A DNA stretch of 29,248 bases from an uncultured Clostridia bacterium (GTDB taxonomy: Bacteria; Bacillota; Clostridia; TANB77; CAG-508), in assembly GCA_934121875.1 (NCBI GenBank), contig CAKOVG010000013.1:1-29248 (forward strand), written 5' to 3'. Each line of letters opens with the position of its first letter. Positions within the stretch are counted from its first letter, which is position 1. The notes under the pieces were generated by a model. It was given only the letters and a program-made list of their open reading frames with translations. It had not been told where the DNA came from and searched no databases. Of the stretch, positions 23,401-29,248 are shown piece by piece. Both the position numbers and the translations under genes were made by a program.

Positions 23401-23808
23401 CTAAGCTTCTTTTTTTGTAGTAGCTTTTTTTGTAGTAGTTTTAGCTGCTGTTTCTTTTACTTCAGCTTTTTCTACTTTTGCTTCTGATTTTTCAGTAGGC
23501 ATTTTTATTTTTGTAATTTCTACTTTAGTGTATGGTTGTCTATGTCCTTGTGTTCTTCTGTAGTTCTTCTTAGCTTTGTATTTATAAACTAAAATCTTTT
23601 TGCCTTTACCATGAGAAACTACTTTTCCTTCAACCTTAACACCTTTTACATAAGGAGCTCCAACTTCTACTTTTTTGTCATCAGATACTAAAACAACATT
23701 ATCAAATGTTATCTTTTTTCCTTCTTCTGCTTCTAATTTTTCGAAGAATACTACATCTCCTTCTGTTACTTTGTATTGTCTTCCACAGCTTTCAATAATT
23801 GCGTACAT
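23401..23808 (-). CDS. rplU: 50S ribosomal protein L21 with long C-terminal tail
   Basis: bL21, 135 residues from ATG 23808; the core is the usual 100 or so (MYAIIESCGRQYKVTEGDVV ... KNYRRTQGHRQPYTKVEITKI). About 30 further residues form a tail of Lys, Ala, Glu and Thr (KVEKAEVKETAAKTTTKKAT), not normally present and probably disordered. GGAGG lies ten bases upstream of ATG 23808; longer in-frame starts would read through the leader RNA. Regulated by the L21 leader and followed by rpmA. Confidence 0.95.
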   Translation of the reverse strand: MYAIIESCGRQYKVTEGDVVFFEKLEAEEGKKITFDNVVLVSDDKKVEVGAPYVKGVKVEGKVVSHGKGKKILVYKYKAKKNYRRTQGHRQPYTKVEITKIKMPTEKSEAKVEKAEVKETAAKTTTKKATTKKEA

Positions 23809-23811
23809 TCT

Positions 23812-23906
23812 TTGTACACCTCCTATATTCGTATACTCGCTAAGCATAAATAACAAGGCAATTGCTTAAAAGCAATATTTAGTTGCCCGACTCAGGCGGC
23901 TTACAG
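23812..23906 (-). ncRNA. L21 leader RNA (autoregulatory ribosomal protein leader)
   Basis: The region between the promoter and rplU carries the characteristic stretch ACTGTAAGCCGCCTGAGTCGGG (two halves about 23884-23905), followed by an AAGCAATTGCCTTG segment and the ribosome-binding site. This matches the Firmicute L21 leader family by position and core sequence. L21 is thought to bind it and reduce its own operon. Boundaries are approximate. Confidence 0.8.
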
Positions 23907-23912
23907 TTAAAT

Positions 23913-23941
23913 ATTGTACCATATTATGTCAGTCATGTCAA
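23913..23941 (-). promoter_or_regulatory. Vegetative promoter for rplU-rpmA
   Basis: On the minus strand: perfect TTGACA (23936-23941), 17-base spacer, TACAAT (23913-23918), directly ahead of the L21 leader. Confidence 0.85.
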
Positions 23942-23969
23942 CATTTTAGTTAAATTTTTCAAGGTCCAG

Positions 23970-23998
23970 GCACTTTAATTTTTTCATTGGCATATAAT
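23970..23998 (+). promoter_or_regulatory. Sigma-E-like promoter for sigK
   Basis: GCACTTT (23970-23976), 14-base spacer, CATATAAT (23991-23998), 27 bases ahead of the sigK ATG. It compares with the Bacillus sigma-E form KMATATT and CATACAAT: five of seven and seven of eight. sigK is first transcribed by sigma-E in Bacillus. By-eye match, short motif. Confidence 0.45.
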
Positions 23999-24025
23999 TC
24001 TATATATTAAATTGGAGGTATAAAT

Positions 24026-24724
24026 ATGTTTTCTCTTTTCATTAGCAGTCTTTTAAACTTTTTAAGTTCTTCTATTTTTTTAGTTGGATATATTTCAAAT
24101 AATACTTTATTTCCTGAGCCTTTAAGTAGTGAAGAAGAAAAAAAGTATTTGGATCTTATGGAAACTGGAGATGAAGAAGCTCGAAATCTTTTAATAGAAA
24201 GAAATTTAAGGTTAGTGGCTCATGTATGTAAAAAATATAGTGCTGCTAGAGTTGAGCAGGATGATTTAATTTCTATTGGTAGTATTGGGTTAATTAAGGG
24301 GATAAATAGTTTTGATAGTTCAAAAGGAGTACGTTTAGCTACTTATGTTTCTCGTTGTATTGATAATGAAGTGCTTATGTATTTAAGAAGTACTAAAAAA
24401 TTAGGTGCAGAGGTTTACCTAGATGATCCTATTGGAAAAGACAAGGATGATAATGTTGTTACTTTACAAGAGGTTTTAGAGAATAATGATAAAAATATTG
24501 AAGATGAAGTTGACTTGAAATTCAAAATAAAGAAACTATATGAAAAGATGAAAGAGGTTTTAAAAGACAGGGAAAAAGCTATTTTGGAATTACGTTTTGG
24601 ACTAAATGGCGATAAGCCTAAAACTCAAAATCAAATTGCAGATTCTATGGCAATTTCCCGTTCTTATGTTTCAAGAATTGAAACTAAGGCTATCAGCAAG
24701 TTAGCTAAGGAATTTAAAGAATAA
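24026..24724 (+). CDS. sigK: RNA polymerase sporulation sigma factor sigma-K (pro-form)
   Basis: 232 residues, complete and uninterrupted. It directs late mother-cell transcription (coat, cortex maturation, mother-cell lysis). The hydrophobic pro-sequence (about 1-21) is followed by GYISNNTLFPEPLS, which lines up with the Bacillus pro-sigma-K cleavage site, so SpoIVFB-type cleavage between G21 and Y22 is expected. Region 2 is LLIERNLRLVAHVCKKYSAA and DDLISIGSIGLIKGINSFDSSKG. Region 3 and region 4 follow (DREKAILELRFGL, QNQIADSMAISRSYVSRIETKAISKL). GGAGG lies seven bases before ATG. There is no skin-type insertion. Sigma-E is the nearest relative, but the pro-sequence and FPEPLS favour sigma-K. 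Confidence 0.93.
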   Translation: MFSLFISSLLNFLSSSIFLVGYISNNTLFPEPLSSEEEKKYLDLMETGDEEARNLLIERNLRLVAHVCKKYSAARVEQDDLISIGSIGLIKGINSFDSSKGVRLATYVSRCIDNEVLMYLRSTKKLGAEVYLDDPIGKDKDDNVVTLQEVLENNDKNIEDEVDLKFKIKKLYEKMKEVLKDREKAILELRFGLNGDKPKTQNQIADSMAISRSYVSRIETKAISKLAKEFKE

Positions 24725-24730
24725 ATATAT

Positions 24731-24768
24731 AAAAGGAGTTTTTAATACTTACATTAAAAACTCCTTTT
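24731..24768. terminator. Strong terminator after sigK
   Basis: 16-bp perfect stem, AAAAGGAGTTTTTAAT (24731-24746) / ATTAAAAACTCCTTTT (24753-24768), loop ACTTAC. Its A- and T-ends allow use from both strands. It also lies just after the small gene remnant on the minus strand. Confidence 0.85.
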
Positions 24769-24790
24769 ACTTCTAGTGGTACATTGTATT

Positions 24791-24916
24791 TTAGCGATAA
24801 AGCATTTCTTGTATTGCACTATTGGGTTTTGTATTATCAATATTTCTAGCTATAATAACACCAAAACATGCATTATCAACCTTTTCAAAAAAACTTTTGT
24901 CAACTATAAATTTCAT
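24791..24916 (-). pseudogene. Truncated B3/B4-domain (PheT-like) protein remnant
   Basis: Only 41 residues, starting MKFIVDKSFFEKVDNACFGV with AAGGA six bases ahead of the ATG. It resembles the N-terminus of the B3/B4 tRNA-binding-domain proteins (related to part of the PheRS beta chain), which are normally about 220 residues. The frame stops after IDNTKPNSAIQEMLYR, and only about 20 bases remain before the sigK terminator, so the body of the gene is gone. A real short peptide cannot be excluded. Confidence 0.5.
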
Positions 24917-24986
24917 ATATGTTCCTTCTTTTCTTGTTTTGATGTTACACATTTTACACCTTTTTTTCATCAATTGCAATACCTAA

Positions 24987-25013
24987 ACAGCCTTGTAATA
25001 AAAACAAGGCTGT
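24987..25013 (-). terminator. Hairpin after the anti-sigma-like gene
   Basis: Perfect 9-bp stem ACAGCCTTG (24987-24995) / CAAGGCTGT (25005-25013) with a T-rich loop on the minus strand. It is followed by only three Us. Probable weak terminator, nine bases after the gene stop at 25022. Confidence 0.55.
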
Positions 25014-25021
25014 GTGTCATT

Positions 25022-25717
25022 TTATTTAATCAATGATACTAGTAAATCCACTAACTCTTTTTGTGTTATTCCTGCGGTTTCTATATCAAAATATACATCA
25101 TTTAGTTTGAATTCTGCTAAATATAGTTTTTCATATTGTGTTATTATAACATCTGTATTTCCTATTTTTGATATTTTTTCTTCACTACTTAAGTAATAAT
25201 CTCTTAGTGGTTTGCCAACTTTTGAAAATGCTATTCTTATTGTTCTATCTTGTGCTTCATTTGAATAATCCCAAATATAGTCATGAGTCACAGTATATTT
25301 TTTATCTGTGTAATTTTCTTTAGTCAGTATAATTCTATTTACACCATAGTTTCTCAAATCTTTCGGAGCATTAAGTACCTTTTGAGCAAATGGAAAAGTT
25401 TTATTAAATTCATCGTTTAAGTCACTTACTATTTCTTGTATATCAGCATCTAATTTTGCCATGCCTTGCTTTTCAGCCTTATTTATATTTATTTCTAGCA
25501 CTCCTGGTACTGTTGGTGGCGTAACAATTTCATTATTGTTTTCAGGCATATTATATGCCACAACTCCCACTAATAATGCTATTGCTATAAAACTTGAAGC
25601 TAAAACATAACTTAACTTTACTTTCATATTATCTCTCCTCTCCATTTTGGATAAAATGATATTATAATTCTTTTCTTGGTCAAAATTCTTTTGTATTGTA
25701 TCTTTCAAATTATTCAT
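25022..25717 (-). CDS. Putative membrane-anchored anti-sigma factor
   Basis: 231 residues, no named family. A charged N-terminal part of about 30 residues (probably cytoplasmic) is followed by one transmembrane helix (about 35-55: LSYVLASSFIAIALLVGVVAYN) and an outer domain of about 170 residues with alternating strands and helices. The start overlaps the end of the sigma gene by eight bases, with AAGGTG six bases upstream, so translation is coupled. Position after an ECF-like sigma and single-pass topology fit an anti-sigma factor. The N-terminal part is short and has no ZAS zinc motif, so this is inference from context. Confidence 0.65.
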   Translation of the reverse strand: MNNLKDTIQKNFDQEKNYNIILSKMERRDNMKVKLSYVLASSFIAIALLVGVVAYNMPENNNEIVTPPTVPGVLEININKAEKQGMAKLDADIQEIVSDLNDEFNKTFPFAQKVLNAPKDLRNYGVNRIILTKENYTDKKYTVTHDYIWDYSNEAQDRTIRIAFSKVGKPLRDYYLSSEEKISKIGNTDVIITQYEKLYLAEFKLNDVYFDIETAGITQKELVDLLVSLIK

Positions 25718-26250
25718 TTATATCACCTTCTATCTTTACATTTTCTTTAATGTCCTTAATATTTCTATATAAAATATTCTTGACATTAGATTCACTTATA
25801 TTTAGTTCTTCTGCAATTTGTGATATTTTTAATTCTGCACAATAGTATAAATAGAAAACTTTTATAACCTTTATATTCTTGCTTTTAATATATTGCCATA
25901 CCGCTTCTGCATTTAGCTTTTTAATTGTTTCCGCTTCCAAATCAAAATTATCTGGCAAATCTATTTCTTCGTCCTCTGCTTGATAAACATTATAATTTTT
26001 TAATTTATATAAAAGACCATAATATTTTTGAATTTTCTTTTTAGCTATTCCTATTACAAAATTAGGACAGTTTTCTAAATATATTTCTTTCTTTTTTTCT
26101 AGTATGTTATATAATTCTACATATGTATCTTGCACTAAATCATTCACATCGTCAATATTAGAGCATTTACAAACTATATATCTCAATGTTCGTTCATATG
26201 TTGAATTATATATTTCTTCAAAATTTTCTAAGGATATTCCGAGTACTCAT
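25710..26250 (-). CDS. ECF-like sigma-70 family RNA polymerase sigma factor, frame disturbed near the start
   Basis: Region 2 (SNIDDVNDLVQDTYVELYNIL) and region 4 (ELKISQIAEELNISESNVKNILYRNIKDIKE) identify a short sigma-70 family factor of about 180 residues. The only well-placed start is ATG 26250, with GGAG six bases upstream, but from there the frame closes after ten codons. Dropping one G at 26239-26240 (ACTCGGAAT) joins it to the main frame and gives MSTRISLENFEEIYNSTYERTLRYIV, a normal sigma N-terminus. Without repair the first usable start in the main frame is a TTG at 26186 inside region 2. The linker (about 85-115) is acidic. The putative anti-sigma gene overlaps the 3' end. Confidence 0.75.
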
Positions 26251-26309
26251 TGTTATCTCCTTTCACATATATAGTGCTCAATTTTCATCGAAAAGTTTCA
26301 ATAATTATA

Positions 26310-26337
26310 GCATATTTTTATTTTGTATACATATAAT
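26310..26337 (+). promoter_or_regulatory. Sigma-E-like promoter for the deacetylase gene
   Basis: GCATATT (26310-26316), 13-base spacer, CATATAAT (26330-26337). Against the Bacillus sigma-E form KMATATT / CATACAAT this is seven of seven and seven of eight. Read as a vegetative promoter, the TATAAT has no good -35. It lies six bases before ATG 26344. Confidence 0.5.
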
Positions 26338-26343
26338 TTTTAT

Positions 26344-27132
26344 ATGAAAGTGTTTATTTTTAAGAAAAAGTATCTTGTAATTGTTTTTATTATGCTAATT
26401 TTAATACTTTGCTTTTTACTAAAAGATAACTCTACTTTTGCTTTATCTTTAAGCAAAGGTGAAATTTTAAGTGCTTCTTTTAAAGATAAATTCGCCTCTA
26501 TTTGTAAGAGTGATGAAAAGGTTGTATATTTAACTTTTGATGATGGTCCAACTTCTAAGGTCACACCTAAAATTTTAGATGTACTGGAAAAAGAAGATGT
26601 TAAGGCTACATTTTTTGTTGTTGGCAAACATGTTAAAGAACATCCTGAAATTGTTAAGCGTGCTTATGAGGAAGGACATTTTATTGCCAATCATGGATAT
26701 AGTCATAATAATAACTTGCTATATAAAAGTGAAGAAAGTTTTCGTAATGAGATTTTAAATACTGATGAGGAAATTTCAAAAGCCATTGGAGTTTCTAACT
26801 ATTGTTCACATGTTTTTCGTTTTCCAAATGGCTTTGCATCTCCAAATTACAAATATAAAAAGAAAAACATAGTTAATATTCTCGCCGAAATTAACTATGT
26901 TTATATCGATTGGAACTGCTTAAATAAAGATTCTGAGCATAAGTATTCTAACTATCAACTACTAAATAATCTAAAAAAATCCGCTAAAGGCAAAGGAACT
27001 TTAGTTGTTCTTATGCATGATACTGGTGACGTGAATAATACTTATGATATTTTACAAGACTCTATAGAATACTTAAAAACTCAAGGCTATATATTTAAAA
27101 ATTTTTATGAGCTTTTTACTGAAACCCTATAA
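26344..27132 (+). CDS. Polysaccharide deacetylase (NodB domain), membrane anchored
   Basis: 262 residues from ATG 26344. One N-terminal membrane or signal segment (about 9-27), then a NodB deacetylase domain with all motifs: TFDDGPT (64-70), HGYSH (117-121), RFPNG (159-163), VYIDWN and VLMHDTG. It removes N-acetyl groups from wall or cortex glycan. In spore formers relatives such as PdaA prepare cortex for delta-lactam formation, but vegetative PgdA-type function is possible. There is no Shine-Dalgarno before this ATG, and the -10-like box ends six bases upstream, so the message may be leaderless. An upstream TTG (26323) lies inside the promoter. The 3' end overlaps the convergent next gene by 17 bases. 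Confidence 0.88.
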   Translation: MKVFIFKKKYLVIVFIMLILILCFLLKDNSTFALSLSKGEILSASFKDKFASICKSDEKVVYLTFDDGPTSKVTPKILDVLEKEDVKATFFVVGKHVKEHPEIVKRAYEEGHFIANHGYSHNNNLLYKSEESFRNEILNTDEEISKAIGVSNYCSHVFRFPNGFASPNYKYKKKNIVNILAEINYVYIDWNCLNKDSEHKYSNYQLLNNLKKSAKGKGTLVVLMHDTGDVNNTYDILQDSIEYLKTQGYIFKNFYELFTETL

Positions 27133-27754
27133 ACTTGTAAATTCGATTTGTAATCTGTTCCACTTCTTCATCCAATTCTTTAAAAGTGTAAAATTCTAAA
27201 TTTGTATCATTTGTAACTTCTTTATTATTTAAAAATTCTATTACATTTTTTAAGTCTTGCTCTTCTAATAAAACTTCTTCTATTTGCTTCAATTTTTCTA
27301 GCGCCTTTTCATAACTCTCTAATGTTATTGTGTTATCTATATATTTACTATCATATTTTTTTAGGTCTTTATGTTTAATTTTAATATATTGTTCTTTATT
27401 AAGTTTTTCTTTTTCACATTTCATTACATAATCTTTATTTAACAAGTGGTCAGTATATAAATGAATTAAATATCCATATGCTACTGGATTCGTTTTTAAT
27501 ATATCTTTATATTTTTCGTAAAAGTTTGTATATGTAGTGTAGTCTACTTCATTGTATAAATGTGTATGATTATGATTATAAATATGTGATATTTTTTCTA
27601 CAATAAATCCATTGTTTATATCTGGTGCTATATTTCCTAATAAAAACAAATTGTAGTCTTCATTGTTAAAATGCATTTGTTCATTTATTTTTTTTGCTAT
27701 TTCTAAATGTACTCTCCAGTTTGGCACGTTTTTCATCTCTCTTTCATTTTGCAT
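27116..27754 (-). CDS. Zinc-dependent phospholipase C-like (S1/P1-type) protein
   Basis: 212 residues, resembling the bacterial zinc-dependent phospholipase C / HD-like family (PF00882 type). The N-terminal NWRVHLEIAKKIN with an early His, FLLGNIAPDINNG, a His cluster (SHIYNHNHTHLY) and AYGYLIHLYTDHLLN could supply the metal ligands. The C-terminal part is helical and charged (YEKALEKLKQIEEVLLEEQ). There is no signal peptide, so it is probably cytoplasmic and may act on something other than phospholipid. Start is uncertain: ATG 27754 lies only two or three bases after the predicted transcript start, and ATG 27736 is preceded by GAGAG with almost no spacing. Confidence 0.7.
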   Translation of the reverse strand: MQNEREMKNVPNWRVHLEIAKKINEQMHFNNEDYNLFLLGNIAPDINNGFIVEKISHIYNHNHTHLYNEVDYTTYTNFYEKYKDILKTNPVAYGYLIHLYTDHLLNKDYVMKCEKEKLNKEQYIKIKHKDLKKYDSKYIDNTITLESYEKALEKLKQIEEVLLEEQDLKNVIEFLNNKEVTNDTNLEFYTFKELDEEVEQITNRIYKFIGFQ

Positions 27755-27762
27755 GTTTTGTA

Positions 27763-27791
27763 ATTATACAACATTTTTCTTTAAATGTGAA
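27763..27791 (-). promoter_or_regulatory. Vegetative promoter for the phospholipase C-like gene
   Basis: On the minus strand: TTCACA (27786-27791), 17-base spacer, perfect TATAAT (27763-27768), ending nine bases before ATG 27754, so the leader would be almost absent. Confidence 0.65.
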
Positions 27792-27813
27792 CCTTTTAAT
27801 TTAAAAAACGTCC

Positions 27814-27846
27814 AAAAAATATGGTGTAATAATCTTACACCATATT
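27814..27846 (-). terminator. Terminator after rubrerythrin
   Basis: 12-bp perfect stem AATATGGTGTAA (27818-27829) / TTACACCATATT (27835-27846), loop of five, followed by TTTT on the minus strand. Starts seven bases after the rubrerythrin stop. Confidence 0.88.
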
Positions 27847-27853
27847 CTCATAT

Positions 27854-28393
27854 TTAATAATTTTCTGCTTTTATTTCAAAATATGCTTGTGGATGTGTGC
27901 ATACTGGGCATACTGCTGGTGCTTTTGTTCCAACTACAATGTGTCCACAGTTTCTGCATTTCCAAATTTTAATTTCTCCTGCTTCAAATACTTTTCCATC
28001 TTGAACATTTTCTAATAGCTTTTTATATCTTTCTTCATGTTCTTTTTCAATTTTTCCAACTTCTTCAAATAAAAATGCAATATGATCAAATCCTTCTTCT
28101 TTAGCTTCTTTAGCCATTCTATCATACATATTTGTCCATTCAAAATTTTCTCCAGCTGCTGCATCTGCTAAGTTTTGAGTTGTTGAAGGTATTTCTCCTC
28201 CACATAATAATTTAAACCATAATTTTGCATGTTCTTTTTCATTGTCTGCTGTTTCTTGAAATATTGCAGCAATTTGTTCATATCCTTCTTTTTTTGCTTT
28301 ACTTGCAAAATATGTGTATTTATTTCTTGCTTGTGATTCTCCTGCAAATGCTTCCATTAAATTTTTTTCTGTTTTTGAACCTTTTAATTCCAT
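27854..28393 (-). CDS. Rubrerythrin
   Basis: 179 residues. A four-helix ferritin-like domain (about 1-135) carries the di-iron glutamates and histidine in EAFAGESQARNKY, ETADNEKEHAKLW and EEVGKIEKEHEERY. The C-terminal rubredoxin-like domain has CRNCGH and CPVC. It reduces hydrogen peroxide in anaerobes, protecting against oxygen, and takes electrons from rubredoxin or NADH systems. Single-gene transcript: own promoter at 28428-28456, own terminator, GGGAGG before the ATG. No PerR site was identified by eye. Confidence 0.97.
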   Translation of the reverse strand: MELKGSKTEKNLMEAFAGESQARNKYTYFASKAKKEGYEQIAAIFQETADNEKEHAKLWFKLLCGGEIPSTTQNLADAAAGENFEWTNMYDRMAKEAKEEGFDHIAFLFEEVGKIEKEHEERYKKLLENVQDGKVFEAGEIKIWKCRNCGHIVVGTKAPAVCPVCTHPQAYFEIKAENY

Positions 28394-28427
28394 ATATTTT
28401 ATCCTCCCTTAAAAATTGTTTTGTTAC

Positions 28428-28456
28428 AATATATCACAATTTCTTTTTTGTTTCAA
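28428..28456 (-). promoter_or_regulatory. Vegetative promoter for rubrerythrin
   Basis: On the minus strand: TTGAAA (28451-28456), 17-base spacer, TATATT (28428-28433), about 35 bases ahead of the ATG. TTGTAACAAAACAA just after the -10 is a near-inverted repeat that could bind a repressor; uncertain. Confidence 0.7.
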
Positions 28457-28477
28457 CTAATTTTTGATATTTTTACC

Positions 28478-29248
28478 TTATTTTGAGCAATAACGGCAAA
28501 GTATTGCTTCTAAGCCTATTTCTAAAGATATTAGTCCTATTTTATAGTTTGCATCTAAGTCTATAAGTGCTCCTAATACTTCCCTTAATTCTTGTGTTTC
28601 AAAATATTTTGATTGTGTTCTATATTTGCTTACTAAAAATAGCTGATTTGGTTTTAAGTTCATTGCTGTTGCAACATCTTCATTATATTTTTCTGCAATT
28701 TTTATAATATATAGTTTTTTAAAATGGTTATATAATGTTATCAATATTTTTTGTATTGGTTCTTTGTTTGATATAAGACCATTATATACTTCTAATGCTT
28801 TTGATGTTTCTTTTTTTCCTAAATTATCAGTTAAGTCAAATATTACAGCTTGTATTTGTTTAGTACATAGTAAGTCTATATCTTGTTTTGTTATATTGCT
28901 GTTTTCGCCTTTATACTCAATAAGTTTTCTAAGTTCGTTTATCAAATCTTGCATACTAGTTCCACAGCATTCTACCAAATATTTTGCTGTTACATCATCT
29001 ATGTTTACTTTATATGCCACTGCTATTTTTTTTATGTTTGTAATTAAGTCTGGTAATTTCAAAAGTGCAAATTCTTTTACTTCTCCTACTTTTTCAATTG
29101 CCTGATATAGTGAATTTTTTTCAACATCTTGTTCGACAAATATTAAATCTGCTGTATCTTTTAGTTCTTCAGAATTTTCCTGTATATATTTAGCTATTTT
29201 TTCATTTAAAGGTAATTTTGTGTCATCTACTTTTTTCTTTTTTGAATC
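28478..29248 (-). CDS. holA: DNA polymerase III subunit delta, 5' part outside the window
   Basis: The open frame enters at the window edge and runs 256 residues to the stop, so the N-terminus (about 80 residues of a usual 330-345) is missing. HolA opens the beta clamp as part of the clamp loader. Visible features are the AAA-like module end (DTADLIFVEQDVEKNSLYQAIEKVGEVKEF), the lid helices (KYLVECCGTSMQDLINELRKLIEY) and the C-terminal helical collar (GLISNKEPIQKILITLYNHFKKLY, LDANYKIGLISLEIGLEAIL). In-frame TTG 29062 is not the start, because conserved sequence continues upstream of it. Confidence 0.92.
   Translation of the reverse strand, partial: DSKKKKVDDTKLPLNEKIAKYIQENSEELKDTADLIFVEQDVEKNSLYQAIEKVGEVKEFALLKLPDLITNIKKIAVAYKVNIDDVTAKYLVECCGTSMQDLINELRKLIEYKGENSNITKQDIDLLCTKQIQAVIFDLTDNLGKKETSKALEVYNGLISNKEPIQKILITLYNHFKKLYIIKIAEKYNEDVATAMNLKPNQLFLVSKYRTQSKYFETQELREVLGALIDLDANYKIGLISLEIGLEAILCRYCSK

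Noticed and set aside
24026..24724. Skin-type element interrupting sigK
   Set aside because: The gene is continuous from pro-sequence to region 4; no recombinase gene or insertion is present.
27116..27132. Frameshift or artefact where the deacetylase and phospholipase C-like genes overlap
   Set aside because: A 17-base tail-to-tail overlap is common in compact genomes, and both proteins end at family-plausible positions.
1..29248. CRISPR array, prophage, transposase or antibiotic resistance gene
   Set aside because: No regularly spaced repeats, no phage structural genes and no transposase motifs seen on either strand.

Overview
The window is AT-rich, densely coded DNA from a low-GC, endospore-forming Firmicute, most likely an uncultured-type gut clostridial lineage. 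This rests on sequence features: a sigma-K gene with its pro-sequence, a SleB-type cortex hydrolase, a CD1247-like protein beside efp, an Asp23/AmaP/DUF2273 set, a TIGR04086 membrane protein, an ileS T-box and an L21 leader. Strong Shine-Dalgarno sites (GGAGG type) precede most genes and the standard genetic code is used. Almost everything is core chromosome. No phage, CRISPR array or transposase gene is visible.

Layout. 1-1200 (+): tRNA-Trp, a GtrA-family membrane protein and a disrupted M23 peptidase. 1195-5493 (-): efp and a zinc-ribbon protein with their own promoter; a second unit of yqeG, prepilin peptidase and pepP; then sleB. 5567-11470 (-): one long probable operon, asp23-amaP-DUF2273-nusB-xseA-(membrane protein)-xseB-(YuiD/DUF212)-fhs. 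It has a good promoter ahead of asp23 and a terminator after fhs. 11517-20514 (-): TIGR04086 protein alone between terminators, then a T-box-controlled ileS followed by a HEXXH protein, queA, tgt and a WG-repeat protein. 20532-22997 (-): trpS and obgE behind a promoter and a 29-codon ORF. 23009-23941 (-): rplU and rpmA with the L21 leader. 24026-24724 (+): sigK. 24791-29248: B3/B4-domain remnant, ECF-like sigma and putative anti-sigma gene, NodB deacetylase (+), a zinc-phospholipase-C-like protein, rubrerythrin, and holA cut by the window edge.

How the genes relate. Sporulation and germination: pro-sigma-K, SleB and perhaps the NodB deacetylase. sigK and the deacetylase share a sigma-E-like upstream motif. 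Translation: EF-P, IleS, TrpS, L21, L27, QueA, Tgt, Obg and tRNA-Trp. Envelope: Asp23/AmaP, GtrA, M23, YuiD and the WG and HEXXH proteins. Repair, replication and transcription: XseAB, HolA, NusB. One-carbon metabolism: Fhs.

Most notable: (i) a 129-nt GC-richer insert bounded by perfect 19-bp inverted repeats between queA and tgt, either a MITE-like element or a structured RNA; (ii) five single-base insertions, all at CGG contexts, that break the M23 gene (three), tgt (one) and the ECF sigma gene (one); (iii) an L27 with no cleavable N-terminal extension together with no prp gene between rplU and rpmA; (iv) an unfamiliar membrane-anchored HEXXH protein with an apparent beta-rich binding domain. 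No wholly new multi-gene system is evident.
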